The position numbers and the translations under genes were made by a program. From Loripinus fragilis (lineage: Eukaryota; Mollusca; Bivalvia; Lucinida; Lucinidae): a stretch of DNA of 64,000 nt. Shown here one piece after another: positions 1-14,100 of this stretch (positions within the stretch are counted from its first letter, which is position 1; each line of letters opens with the position of its first letter). The stretch spans positions 134,598,549 through 134,662,548 of the forward strand of contig OZ026515.1 in the NCBI GenBank assembly GCA_964019695.1, given 5' to 3'. Under the pieces are notes generated by a model. The model ran no database searches. It saw nothing but the letters and a program-made list of their open reading frames with translations, and had not been told where the DNA came from.

Positions 1-2074
1 AACCGTCTCACGGTTCTTTTGACTACCCAAGACAAGTGTTTGTTGTTAAGAAACCAAGTTATATGTCATTTACGCATTGTTATCTGGAGGTCTGGTTACT
101 TTTTTTATTGCAATGAAGACAGCCGACCATCGAAGCTCATTGTTTAAAATTCTGAAATCTTTTTTGTAAGCCAATTCCGATGCCTAGACGCATATGCATA
201 AGCATGCTATGTTGTCGTTTGGTGTACTGGTCAAAGGCTTGCTCGTGAGATTTATGTATATTTCGCAGATGGGATTATTTATTCTTCCGACGTATATGCA
301 CAGCTATCTAGTGGGACTAGAGATATTTTTGTCCCTTCCTTCCCTTCACACAGGTCGACCTCTATGAGACGACGTGCATCGAAGATTTTAGACGCCCTGC
401 TTCAAGGTCAAGAAAAGAGCAAAAGTTTATTTCAGTCTGTGCATCTGCGCTGTGTGATGTGAACCCCCGTCTGTCAAATACTTATTTTTAAAAGTCGTGT
501 AACGATGTCAAATCTTTTTAATTTTGTCAGGTTTCGCTGTCCCTTAAAGCGCCAGCGAAAAAAATGCTACTGAAAATGTAATCTGCTCCAGTCGTCTGCT
601 GCATATATTGACTAATGTAGGCCAACAGTGTGGACCCAATTCGGCTGCTGATAGCCTTTGCAAACAAGTTGGACCCAGATCAGGTCCGACGAAAAGTCGG
701 GCCTGATCGTGATCCAAACTGTTTGACACTTTTATGGAATTCCTGAAATCAGCAGACGACACTGTAAGTCATTCAATCACTGCATTTTGTCACTTATGTC
801 ATTTATACACAAGGGCGATTTCGGCTTTGAAGTCGACAAAGAACGTTTCAACTTTTGACATCAAAGGTCATGCCAAACTTATTTCTGCATGCTGTGAGTA
901 CTCATGCCTCTCCAAGGTGATTCTTCCGAGCAGACCCAACAAGGCACATTGGATATGCGGCAATCTAAAACGTTTATACTATCGACGAACATAGATAAAA
1001 AATCGTTAGTGGCAGAGTTTTAGATTGCAATTTGTCGCCAGACTATGGCAGTCGAAAACACTATTTCTAGCGATTTTTTATCGGCGTTCATGCGCGGATC
1101 CAGGGGGGTCCAACTTTGACAACTTTTTTTAAGTTGATGAGGGGAGAAGAGAGGATCCAAATACCACAATAAGCGGGCCACCAACGACCCGCCAGCGAAA
1201 CGCCACATGGCCCAACATTAAATGCTGGCTTTGTACATTTGTAGCTTTGTGATTGTTCAGGGGATCCGGACCAGTATTGCTTTGGAAACCCTATATTTTT
1301 GTGATTTTTCAACAGGGGGGGGGGGTTTCAGATCCCCTGTCTCCGGTGGCGTTCGCCAATTGTTAAGAACTTTTTCGATTGCCGCCTATCCGGTGTTGGG
1401 GGGTACACAATTTGGTCGTTGTATATATGATCGTCAAATTGGTGGACAATTTAAAACGTCAGTGAGTCGAAATCACGCATTTGATAAGTAAATCATTTTC
1501 AGGTAAGAAGATAACTTTGTTCACCAACATCAACGAAATGACGTACAGCTGATGATCCTGGAATTATCGGCAGAGAGGGGTGGGGGGGGGGTGGTCAAGG
1601 CCCAACTGACAAAAAAGTTCTGACATTTTTATATGTATTTTAGTCCAACTTAGTTTACGGTGTACTTCAAGAGAACTATGTTTCCAAGGTTACAGGGGGT
1701 GGGGTCATGCATTCATAAGCAACTCGTGAGCCTTCGCAGACCTGACGTTATAAACAAACCCACCACTTGAACAGACTGTGACTGAATACGCATCTCACCA
1801 ATTAAAACCACTTATACTACCCCGCCTTTCCCCAACCCTATACCCTCTCCCCACATCGGACAACGCATAATATAACACAATTGCAACAGATAAGGCTCAG
1901 ATGAGCCAGCGCACTTGTACGAATATAAAACTTTTGGCGCACAACTCCAAAAAGGGGGATGTTTTGAAAATGTTAAGATTCTCGCTTGTCACTGCAGCTG
2001 AACTGACTCGTTTTGGAATCTTCGAAGATAAATTTTCTCGCATTTTTTCGTTTCTGGGCCAAAGCATGTATTTT

Positions 2075-2121
2075 GGGTACTCAAAAGAACCGTCTCGATG
2101 AGAGGGTTCTTTTGAGCGCCC
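2075..2121. repeat. Hairpin family H, palindromic core
   Basis: gggtactcaaaagaacc on the left and ggttcttttgagcgccc on the right form arms around cgtctcgatgaga. One arm carries gtac and the other gcgc, so this copy has begun to lose pairing. Confidence 0.75.
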
Positions 2122-3399
2122 AAAACACATGAACTAATGGATGCTGTATAAGGTAAGAATGCATATAATAACAATCTATGTAACCTTTCTTCAATTAAAA
2201 AAATACAGCTTTTACTGATTTTAAAGAAGAGTTTGTTAACAGAATTAGAGAAAACGAAAAAAGAAAATAAAGATTCTCAGAAAGGCAATGATCTTTTGGG
2301 GTAGGGCCTGTTTTGGGTGGGTAGGTAGGAGCACGGCAAACCAATATTTTTTTAAGGTCGGCCTATTTTGATTGCTCTTGCGCATCAATAAAAAACACCA
2401 ACATCTACTAAATGCACTTATAGCGACTGCGCATTCGTTGCAAATCGCCGTCCATCTTCTAAATGTATAGTTATGTTTTGAATGTGAGGAGATAAGGCTC
2501 TAACGAGACGTCACATTTGCGCAGACTCGCCTGAGCTTTTGTTGCTCGCACTCACCAACGATTGCATGATTACGTCCACTAAACGATTATGTTTCATGCT
2601 GAGTAGCACAGGCAAGGCGAGGCATATGCACTTATCAGTTCGCCTTATTATTTTTTTATTGACGTACGTGTTTTTAAACGTATACCCAATTATGTAATCA
2701 CCAGCATGAGGGAATATCCGGACCCCTTGAAAAATCGCAAAAATATAGGGTTCAGTCTATCAGCAATACTGGATCCCCTGAAACATCACAAATCTACCAA
2801 GTCAGCATTCGATGATGGTCCGCATCAATGGTCAATGGCGTAGCCAGAACGCAAGAACGTTGAAAAAGTTACGCACTTTAAATGGAGACTACTGTATCAA
2901 GCAATGATTTTCTACAATTAAAGAGCAGTTCCTTGGGGTATGAAAGTCTTTTTTACCACATTAGGTGAACTCCCTTGAGTTTTACTATTTTTATTACGCA
3001 CGTGCGTAAATTGTGTAATGGGTGCTACGCCAATGATGGTATTTCTTTCTGGATCCGCGAATGACCAGTGCGCATATATGTGCATTTTGTCACGCAGACA
3101 ATCATATTTTATACACGCTCGCGCAGCAGACAATTTGTGAGCTGGTGTCTCGTGTCTACAAGGGAGGGGTTCATTGTCACCTTCTGACTTTGGGAGGGGG
3201 GCTATCAGATGGTATGAAAAAAATACAAATGGTGCTTTAGAAGATAAGGCTTTTATAAATGGACTATTAGTAAATCGTTTGAAGGTAAGATAAATATTTT
3301 TGTACAAAGCCCACATCCACGCAGTCTGAACGTCTTTGTTTTCAATTTAAAGGAAATGATCATATCTAGACTTGCTATTGGCGAGCATTAGTAATTGAT

Positions 3400-3560
3400 T
3401 GAACATCAATTTCTTTGTTTATCCGAATCCAATATTATGGCGATCGCTAGCCTCCGTTTTTTTATTTGACATTTCTTAATGAATTTTATTAATTCAACAT
3501 CAATTTCTTCGTCATCCATTCTTCATTAGTCGAATCCATTATAATGGCAATCGCTAGCCT
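3400..3560. repeat. Two-copy local duplication
   Basis: The segment with aacatcaatttcttt, then cgaatccaatattatggc and gatcgctagcct, is repeated about 90 bp later with small changes (3495-3560). Confidence 0.55.
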
Positions 3561-4534
3561 ATGAATGCTTTTGAGCATATGCGGTAAGCTGTATCTTGCT
3601 ACCATGCGCAGAAATGGCGAAGGTAAACAGTAAGTCATAAATTTCTCGCTCTGACACTTACAGACAGGGTATTTCTCGCTCTGACACGTACAGACACGGT
3701 GTCGCAATAAAACATCCCATCTCTCGAAAATCAATAATTACGCCACGTTCTTCGTCACGTTGACTGTTTCGTTGAATTACCTGGAATTCACGGTGGACGC
3801 CTCCATGAAACCACCGTGACTGGGCGAGACACAGGGTGGCGACACCGAAACCAACGCGAAATATATTAAATACTCGTTTGGTGTACTGTATTAATATATC
3901 AGAAAAACATTTTTGATTGCTAGTATTGCATAAAGTGATTTTGTTGCTTGAAACTTTGGAGAAAACGCTTTCAGAAAAGTTCATTTTTTGTATTAACTAT
4001 AATGGGGTACAAAAGCAAGGAAGATGCATATGTTTTTAAAATGCCACTTTCAGAGCAAAGACTTATGTCATCATAACATTTCTAAATTATGCTCAATTCT
4101 ACGAATGTTACTGATGATGTCAAAATTTTTTGCAATGGCCCTTGGATACATAAACGTAAAGTTAAAAGCAATGCATTAACAACTTGTGAATCAAAATTGC
4201 CTTGTTAATACATGGGTTTGTTCCCATTAAAACATGACTGTTTATAGTGTGTGACAAGACTTTTTATGCAGTCTTAAATATACCTTAGCATACATATCTG
4301 AATTTTAACAAACAAGCTCATTGGACTTACTGATCAATGGAAGTGTGTTGACAGCACTGGAAAAACTGTAAACCTTAATCAGACTGCTCCTGCCATGCCT
4401 GCTTGTCCAAATCACTTGACATAAAAAAATCATGAAAAAATTTCCCAGTATACAAAAAAAAAATTATTGCATAAGAGATAGGAGTTTATGAAGTTTTTCA
4501 CAGTGCGGACAAATCTTCTTGCCTTCATCTGGGC

Positions 4535-4745
4535 CACTTTGCGAGAAACCTTGTCTTCGGGGTTTCTGACAATATGAGATTCAAACCAGCCTGCTCAGCT
4601 ACAGAGACCAGCTAGAAAATTGAAAATTCACTAATTGCAAGTCTAAATATGACTCTTTCCAATTAACAAATAACAAAGGCGCTGATCAGACTGCACAGAT
4701 GCGCAAGTTGTTCTGCGCCTTTGTTGTTCGCAAACCAGATAATAA
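4535..4745. repeat. MITE family R, copy
   Basis: Contains gagaaaccttgtcttcggg, the cagctacagagaccagctag segment and the aacaaaggcgctgatcaga segment shared with the full copy at 11740-11977. A further inverted fragment with gcgcctttgttatttg is at 5885-5945. Confidence 0.65.
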
Positions 4746-5135
4746 ATGGGTAGCATCAATTGTGGCCTCTACATTGGTTCTATTGACTTATTTACATAGC
4801 ACTTATGTGGTGTCATTGTAATGTCAAAATGAGGTCAACACATAGTTATTGAGAACTTGATTTGACCAGGGGGTGGGGGGGGGGACTTAAGGTTTACTCA
4901 CCATCTGTTTGCTTTTTTGTCCAATGTCCATCAGTCCGTTCATCAGACAGCACAACAAATCTGGATTTTGTTATTTCTCAAAAAGTGTTCATGAAACTTG
5001 ATTTGATTTAATTTTTTCAAACAAATTCCAAATCAACATTGCATCCAACCTTCCTCACAATATCATTTGTCCCTATCCAAAAAATTGTCCTTGCAAACTA
5101 CAAAAACAGTAATTTGAGATTTTGTTCTTTTTCAG

Positions 5136-5177
5136 TTGTCTGAAGTAAGAGAACAGATGAAGATTTGTCCAGAAAAG
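5136..5177 (+). CDS. SWT1: SWT1 exon 1 of those visible (14 residues)
   Basis: The acceptor has a good pyrimidine tract (tttgttctttttcag) and the donor is AAAAG|gtgaga. The 42-nt exon is phase 0 at both ends and reads LSEVREQMKICPEK. It is not in a conserved domain, so support is only the splice sites and the phase match to the next exon. Confidence 0.55.
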
Positions 5178-8100
5178 GTGAGAACCCTGTACATTAACAT
5201 AGCCCCAGATAAACAGACTTGAAACTAAAGGGTTTACTTGGAAAAATCCTCCAAAATAAATGACTTCCTTGAAAATAAAAGGCATTATGAAAAATGCTTG
5301 AAAATAAAGGGTTTTGGGTTTTCTTGAAAAGGGTTTTCTTGAAAATAGAGGGCTTAAAAAAAAAACATGAAAATAAGGGCATTCTTGGGAGAGAAAAAAT
5401 CCTTGCACATAAAAGGGAATTCTTGAAAAGTCCTTGAGAATAAAGGGCATTCTTGAAAAATCCTTGAAAATAAAATCTGCCTTGAAAAGTACTGGAAAGC
5501 CACTCTAAGGCCTTGAAAAGTACTTATCATTAATTTTTTTCTATAGAACTTAGTCCTTTAAGTGGAGACCAAAAACAATATAAAATTGTACTGCCTTTAT
5601 GAATTGAGACAAAACAACTTTATATTGATTTCTTAGCATTATGTCAATAAGTTAGCATTTGAGAAGTTGAATTATAGAGTGTACATCAGCTTTTTCATAA
5701 ACTCGTGGTGCTTGAATTTTGAGGTCCTTGAATTTTGTATGGCCTTGCATGAACAAACCCAGATAAACTTGGATGTATACATTTTCCTGAACAGTCCAGG
5801 TTTTTGGATTAGGATCTGTTGAACTAAGATAAGTTTTGCAAAAGTAGCAGTAAAATGTATTTGAATATCAAGCATATCTCACTTTTTCAGCGCCTTTGTT
5901 ATTTGTTAATTCACTTTATTGGAAAGTGTCATATCTAGACTTACTTTCAACATTTTGTATAAGGAGCAAACACTCATGTGTCTGCCCATATGTACTTAAT
6001 TTTAAAGAATAAAAATAAGAATGGAATAACTATCCCCTTATAAACCATTCTACAATAAAATATTTGAAAAAATACTCCCCCCACCCCCCGCCACACACAC
6101 ACACTTGAACATCAAAACCTTCTCAAATTGGAAAATAGCTAATTTAGAATGAGTCTGTTCATGAGAGTTAATATAAAGTGGCATGACTTATACATTCACT
6201 AGCACTGCCTTAACTCTTTGCCTTCCAGTGTCTTCTGCTGATTGTATTTGCAAACAGTTTGAACCCAGATCATGACCGACAATTTGTTGGGCCTGATCGA
6301 TCCAAACTGTTTAACAGACGGATGGTACCGTATTCCTGAAAGAGTTTCTTGAAGGGGAAGCCTGGTCAGAGTTTACTTCATCTCTACATTTTAGGCAATT
6401 CTTATCTTTAGAAAATGCTTGATATTTTTTTTTTAGGGGGCTCAGTGGTAGAGTGCTTGACTCGAGATCGAGGGGCCGCAGGTTCGAGCCTCTCCGGTGT
6501 CACTGCGTTGTGATCCTTTAGCAATACACATTTATCCTAGCTTAATACTGGTTCAACCCAGGAAGACCCAACCCTGTTTAACTGAAAGATTGTTGATGGG
6601 ACGTAAAGAATCAAATCAAAAACTTGATATTTTGATTGACTCCCATTAACAGATATGTCAAAATACTCAATATTTATTTACATTATATAGGGAGTGCAGT
6701 GGTAGAGTGCTTGATTGGAGACTGAGGGGCTGTGGGTTTGAGCCTCACCGGCGTCACTTTGTTGTGTCATGGAGCAAGAACATTAATCCTAGCTTAGTAC
6801 AGGTTCAGCCCAGGAAGACCTGTCCCTTTATAACTGATTGATTATTGATGGGACGTAAAGAATCGAATCAAACAATTTACATTATAGACTGACTGCATTA
6901 ACCCTTTGTCTGCCATTTAAAATGCATTCAAAAATATTGTATGCTGAAGTTGAATTTCAGCATACAGACAAACAGTATGGACCTAGGTCAGACTGCTACC
7001 AGAGGAGCAGTCTGATCTGGGTCCACACTGTTTGTTACAGAGACATTTTAAAAGGACCACAAGATGACATTTAGTCACAATTAGCAGCGGAAGAGTTAAT
7101 ACAAAACTTATAAATGATTGCTATATGACAGGTTTGTGGCACATTGACAGCAACTGTGACAGAACTCCAGGAATTCATGAAGGAGCAAGATTATCAACAG
7201 AAAGTGAGTACAGTATGGGCCTTACTGCCAAAAAAACTGGCCCCAAGATTATAAAATTATTTTCATGCTCCACTTAACTGAGCATGAGATTTCAACTGCT
7301 TATAAAAACTAAAATGCTGAAAAGTAATTACTTTCCAAGCTTTCAAACTCTCAGATGTTGTATTTGTCATGCTGATAAAGGTTAAAATGCCAACAATTGT
7401 TGGCATTTTAACATTTATGAGCATTATTGGCATTTTAACATTTATGAGCATTATAAATTTCATGGTCTATTGAGTTGAGCATGAAAAGAGTTTTATAACC
7501 TCGGGGCCTGTCTTTGAGGATTCTGTCCAAGTAAGACTAACCAGTCTGCTCAACTTAAGAAACTAGTTAAAATATTAGGTTTTTATACTAAAGCAAGTAT
7601 AGCATTCTACTCTCCGGAGGGAATTACAAAGGCACTGATCAGATCTGGTAGAGAGCACAGTGGTAGAGTGCTTGACTCGAAACAGAAGGGCCGCGGGTTC
7701 GAGCCTCACCGGATTCACTGTGGTGTGTCCTTGAGCAAGACACATTAATCCTTGCTTAGAACTGGTTCGACATAGGAAGACCCGTTCCTACGTTATTGTA
7801 AGATTGTTGACTGGGACATAAAGAATCAGTTCAAACAAATCTATTTCTGGTGACAAGACCTATATTTCTTCACCAAAGAAGAGAAGAAATCTTTATACTG
7901 TAATTGATGCACTTCCAGGGGTTAATTACAAGATTTTACAATGCTGTGTTAGACCTGTGTTCAGAAGAGTCATTCTAAATGCTATAGGTTTTAGCAAACA
8001 TGCTTTACAACCATCAGGGCATGGTCTGTTGTGAACTCTGTGCTTCAAAAACATAGACTCGTTTAAGAGGCATGTGGATTTGGCCTGGATAACAAGGGAT

Positions 8101-11100
8101 GACTCTATTTTTAGTGGAACAATCTAATCTCAGGCCTTTAGTTAAGAGTGTGTAATGAAAAAATAAGTTTCTTATTTCTAAACCAAACCATATGTACTGC
8201 TTAAAATCATGTCGAAATTCCATGCAAAGTTTCAAAAGATTCAGTAGAAGTTGGGAATATCTAGTGTTAGAGAGGTCCACATACCACAGTCTGTAACATG
8301 CTGATCCAGGACAGAGTTGATTCTAGGCTGCGGAAGTGTGATAATTACGCTTTTTTTTGCAATATTGGCCCAAAATTTCAAGTTCCCTGCGTAGCTATTT
8401 CCGCACTACGCCGAGATTTGGCGCATTTCCGGTAATCTTGTGCATATTTCTGGTCATTCTGCTTACATTTCGGTCCCTTTAATCTATTCAGTTCATCTAA
8501 TTCCGTTGATTTCCGCCGATCTCGTCCTCTGGCGAGACTTGATTTCTATTGGTTGATACTGAATTGGGCATTTCTACTTTCGTTTTTAACAAAATGGCTG
8601 TCTCATTTTTGCGAAATGAGATGCAGAAATCTAATAATGACTGCAAACGTGCGCACAGGAACCTGAAACTACAGTTGTACCTCGTTTGGCCCACAGCAAA
8701 AAAGTTTGAGTGTATCAAGATCTTCAAAGGCGATGATTGGTCTGGCAGGAAAATGACCATTTCTGAGGAAATTGGAATATTAAATTGTCTTCCACTAACC
8801 ATGGTCACATAAGGTATGTGCCATTTAGTTAATATATCTGTTTTCCAAAAATCTATCATTCTGGAGAAGAGGGTGCTCTGATTCCATTTGTTTATTTTCA
8901 AATCAGATACCCCTCCCACTCTTCTCCATACTCTGTCTTTTCCCAACACTTTTGAAGGCCAGGGTTATTGTGGTTGGGGGGGGGGGTGAACAGAACAGGC
9001 CAGCGCCTAAGGTCGACCCCTGCTCAATTTTTTCTAAGGTGTGGATTTAGTTTTTTTTAAAGGGTTCAGGGTTGGTCGGCAGTGTTTTTTAAGGGATGAA
9101 GGGGTGGTCGGCAGTGTTTTTTTTTAGAAAAACACCATTACCCATTTGATTTGCAGGTTGGTCCCCTTTTGGGAACACAAGGGGGGAGTTGGCCCCTTCT
9201 GGAAAAATCCTAGAATCAACTCTGCAGGATCTCGGATCAGTCCCACACTTTCTTAGAGATTGATGAAATTATTTCTACGGACATTTTCCTTGATTCTGCT
9301 GCTTTAAGAAGTTTTGTTGTCAGTTACAAGTGAAATTATGTGTACAAAGTCAAGCTTGTTCTGGGAAAAGTGTGGTTAGGTGAACTGACTGTCCCAACAT
9401 GATCATAGCTGTTGACTGGGACGTAAAGCATTAAATCCCAAAAAACAAAATTGTAATATTTTGGTAAACATCACATCCATCAGATGAGCCTGTGTTGTCA
9501 TAGTCTCGTCAAAGCCTCAGCTGCTCCCTTCCACAAAGTATGGAAGTAGAGGGAGGCCCAATCTAAAATTTCAGACCACTTGCCTCACTAGGTAGCTGCA
9601 CAGTGTATTTAGTATTTGTAGTAAAAAGTACCAAAATGATTAAGTGTCCTTTTTGATGGACATAGGCAAACAGTGCAGATCCAGATCAGACGCCACAGAA
9701 GGTGCGTCTGATCTGGCTTTCCACTGTTTTCTTACAGAATATTCTATTTTAATTTGAATAAAAATGAAAAATACCACCCAACAACCATTAAATGGGAATT
9801 GGGCTGGTCCAATTAGTGAGATGGAAATGATGCATACACAAGTTGATATCCTGGCTTTTCTTGGAAGCTCTGCAGAAAATAATAAATTTTTCTAAATATT
9901 TCAGTTGAAGGGCTCTAATGTTGGGCTTGCTCAGACACCAGTGGCTTCTAACTCCAAGAAAAGGGTAAGAAGTCATCATTATTACTTATTACAATAGCCC
10001 CAGCCATTGACACAATAGCGACTACCATATAAGCCATACTTTAATGGTGGGAGCGCAGTGGCTCAGTGGTAGAGTGCTTGACTCGAGACCGAGAGGCCTT
10101 GGGTTCGAGCTTTACCAACTTCACTGCGGTGTGGTCCTTGAGCAAGACACATTTATCCTAGCTTAGTACTTGTTCAACCCAGGAAGACCCGTCCCTGTTT
10201 AACTGAAAGATTGTTGATGGGACGTAAAGAATCAAATCAAGCAAACAAACAAAATACTTAAATGAACCTATAGTACGAGCTCCACTTCACCATCTGCTTT
10301 ACAGCTAGCACTCTGAGCTCGTTATTATACCCCCGGTACGAAGTATATAGGGGGTATATAGTTTTTGCCTTTTCTGTAATTATGTTTGTCTGTTTGTTTG
10401 TTTGTTTGTCTGTAAACTTTTTTTTTCGTCAAAGATTTCTCAGCAACTACTTGAGTTAGGATTCTGAAATTTGGTACAAGGCTTGATAGTGATGAGTTGT
10501 ATTGTGTAACAAAAGAACAGCCACATATTGCTTATCAGTCCCTTTATTTGTTCATTTTTCTTTCTCTCCAATGGAACAAATTTTCGTCAAAGATTTCTCA
10601 GCAACTACTTGGGTTAGGATTCTGAAATTTGGTACAAAGCTTGATAGTGATGAGTTGTATTGTGTAACAAAAGAACAGCCACATATTGCTTATCAGTCCC
10701 TTTATTTATTTATTTTTCTTTCTCTCCAATGGAAATTTCTGTCACAGATTTCTCAGCTCCTATTGGAGCCATTGTTTTCAAATTTTGTGTACACCTTCAG
10801 GAAGGCAAAGTGTACTGTGTAAATGGAAATTAAGATGCTTATCCTCATTTTGCCTTCTTTTTTCAAATTTTCATTTTTTCCTTCTTTCTCTCTTATATAA
10901 TACATATAGACATTTTTTCTGTCAAAGATTTCTCAGCAACTACTTAAGTTAGGATTCTGAAATTTGGTACAAAGCTTGATAGTGATTAGTTGTATTGTGT
11001 AACAAAAGAACAGCCACATATTGCTTATCAGTCCCTTTGTTTATTCATTTTTCTTTCTCTCCAATGAAAATTTCTGTCGCAGATCTCTCGGCTCCTATTG

Positions 11101-14100
11101 GAGCCAGTGTTTTCAAATTTAGTGTACACCTTCAGGTAGGCTAAGTGTATTGTGTAAATGAAAATAAAGATGCTAAAGCTCATTTTGGCTTCTTTTTCAA
11201 TTTTTCCTTCTGTCACTCCTATATAACACATATGGACGTTTTTGTCAGAGTTTTCTCAGCAACTACTTGATTTAGGATTATGAAATTATTTGTGTACTTT
11301 CAGGTAGGAGAAGTGTATTCTTTGACAATTTTGTCGTTTCTCTGAAAGTGTTACAACCTCTGATGGCTACCGCCGGGGGTATGTGAGCTTCGCTCACTTC
11401 TTGCTATATTTGATTTATGCAGCTGGTGAGAGTTTAATCAGAAAATAACCAAAGGAAGCTTGATTAGGGCATTGTAGTTCAAAATTTCCTTCCCTCAGGA
11501 CCCTGAAGCACTGTCAGTGACAGTGACCACATTGACCTAAAGGTGGTACCTTTATTTTAATAAATTCTAAAATATATGGGTCAGCATATGGGATTTCAGT
11601 CCATATTGCATATTTGAGCAGGGAGGGTTCAGATCAGCATGGGCATGTGGGCTGTCTCGGCTTGCAAACATGAAGTATGAAAATAGATGAAAGCTCAAAC
11701 CAAATTATTTGGCCCCTAGCCGCACATGGACATGGAGATGATATGGGCTACGACGTGAGAAAACCTGTCTTCGGGATTTCCGACAAAATGAGATTCAAAC
11801 TAGTCAGCTCAGCTACACAGACTAGCTAGAAAATTTAAATTTTGCTCAAAGCAAGTCTAGATATAATACTTTTCAAAAAGGGAATAATAAAGGTGCTGAT
11901 CAAACTGCGCAGTCTGGTCTGCACTTTTGTTGTTCGCAAACCCCCGAAGACAGGTTTTCTCACGTCGAGACCCATATAGGATATTTGATAATCCATTGAT
12001 CTGGACTGATGCATTGATTGTAATAGACTGTTTTATTTTTCAGCTGTATGTTGTAATAGATACCAATGTCATCATCAATGATCTAACCTTTGTAGAGGAA
12101 CTCATACATCAGGAGATCACAGGTAAGAAACTGATACTTAGAGAATACTAGGTGAGTGTCTTTTGATATCAAGTTTACCAGGCAAGGCTTTGTGAACGCA
12201 TGTTGACATCGCGAGGCTTGCCGAGATATAGAGAATACTAGCTGAATGTCTGTTGATATCAAGTTTACCAGGCAAGGCTTTTAGAATGCATGATGACATC
12301 GCGAGGCTTGCCGAGCGATTCAACATGCGTTCTCAAAGCCGAGCCTGATATCAAAAGACGCGAACCAGGTATTCTCTTTATCAGTTTACCTATTGTTGAA
12401 CACTCTTCAAACTAGCGATTATGACGTAATATATTTATTTTTGTGTTGATTCAGCGTCATTAGGGACGTCCTTCAAAAAGTGCAATGTCATCATGACCTG
12501 ATAAAGGTAACATGCCGTGAGATAGGAAACGTTTATTAGGTTATGTTGAAACAATCCAGTTAATATAAGCGGTGACTGATAAAGTAAACTCGAAGTTTTC
12601 GAACTCTGATAGTTCGAAATCCCACTAATTTTAATTACTTACTTACTTAATCCTGGTTTGATATTTAGACTGCAGATAGTTTCCCAGTTCCTGGGGTAAG
12701 CTGCAGTTAGCTTTTCCTTCTCACACCAGATCTCCAGGCTTCTCTGTTCTGAATAAAATTCTGAATAGATTGGATTCAGAGGTAAAAAAAAATATCATCA
12801 GCGAAGCCATAAAACATAATGTCCTAGCGAATATCTGACAATATACCTCCCAAAATGAAATTTTGAATGTGGTTATCCCTATTCAAATGAAGTAGTAACA
12901 TTTTTCCTTCAGAAACACAGTGATATGTTGTGCTTACAGCTAATGGCTGCCATCTGTGTAAAACCACAAGCCAGCCAATAAAAAATGATCTAACATAATG
13001 ACATCAAGCTTCCAACAGTTTTTCACAGCCTCACAGGATATACTATCGCAACTGTTTGACATTATCCAATTAGAGGCTGTGTAATGCCACCATTTCACCA
13101 AGGATTGATTTTTCCGATCGGCCCGATCTGGACCAGATTGTCCCCTATCAATCAATCTTTTAATCTGCCCGATGGTCGTCCTGAATCGCCTCCTATCGCC
13201 CAGCTTTTTTTGACCCGATTGAGTCCCGACTATATTCACGAATCAAGTCGACTTTTTTGCAAGCTAGAGCAAGCCACGTAACAACAATCCGTGCCGGGGC
13301 TTGTTTTGCTCTTAAATTCATTCGACCAGAGCACAGTAAAATGGTATTACATTAGGAAATATGCTTAGTATGAGGCCGAGAGAAAAAATTCCAAAAAGAA
13401 GTAAACTTGCGACTCTTTTGAAGGGCTTTCAATTGTGTTTTCGTTTCAGTACCCTTTTTTAGAAAAGTGTCCATTTTTTTAAAAGTTATATTGGTTTATA
13501 TTCTCTTGTATTGGTATTAATTTTTAAATCTATCATAATTCATAGTGATTTAAAATAAATATAGAACCATATCTGGCTGTTGTATTTAGTAACTATCGAT
13601 TCTTTGTGACACCCTTCGCACGATCCTCGGCAGAGAGCTGCAGAGGATATACCAAAGCTCCCGAGGGTAGAAGAGAGCTCCAGAGGGTACACGAAAGCTC
13701 CAGAGGGCAGGCGAGACAAGGCGAGCTTCAGAAGACCCTCAGACGACCAAGACGACCAGCGGCCGACGGGTTTTGATCTGCTACTGTTTTTGAACATGTT
13801 CAAAAACAGTAGCCCATCACCTTTTTGGTATCCGACTCTCGTAGGACTGAGGCGATTGCGCCAGACCTTTCCAGACCTTCCCAGGTGATTGCCCGTGATT
13901 GTCCGCAAGTTCCCGATTAATTCGCAGATATGCGGCCGATCAACCAAAAATATTGATCGGGTACTATCGGGACCAAATTAATCCTTGGTGAAATGTGGGT
14001 ATTACATCCGCATGTGGATTATAATAGGAAATATTTATAAATTATCTTAATAACTTCCTATCAAAACATATGTGTGGATACTTAAAAGAAACATCTCAGT

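Larger units (their letters stand above)
1..5135. other. Upstream region, no defensible exon
   Basis: I find no acceptor-donor pair leading in phase 0 into exon 1. Contents: a clipped hairpin-family copy (1-35), a TTAA-type hairpin element (535-775), sequences related to each other at 1255-1345 and 2705-2800, a hairpin copy (2075-2121), duplicated segments at 3385-3560, a 29-bp doublet at 3638-3700, and a MITE copy (4535-4745). 3700-4530 shows nothing recognisable. Confidence 0.5.

Noticed and set aside
2918..3316. 132-codon reverse ORF
   Set aside because: No recognisable domain, no splice context, and composition like surrounding non-coding DNA.
4009..4065. Possible first exon of SWT1 starting ATGGGGTACAAAAGC
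   Set aside because: No donor follows in phase, the frame closes quickly, and the reading does not resemble a SWT1 start.
5073..5450. 125-codon reverse ORF rich in FSRKP-type repeats
   Set aside because: It follows a degenerate cttgaaaataaagg tandem repeat on the other strand.
8497..8949. 150-codon reverse ORF as a transposase
   Set aside because: No catalytic motif of a known transposase family is visible; left unassigned inside the 913-bp element.
13540..13947. 135-codon reverse ORF as a gene
   Set aside because: It spans a perfect palindrome and short tandem repeats inside an inverted-repeat element; no domain is seen.
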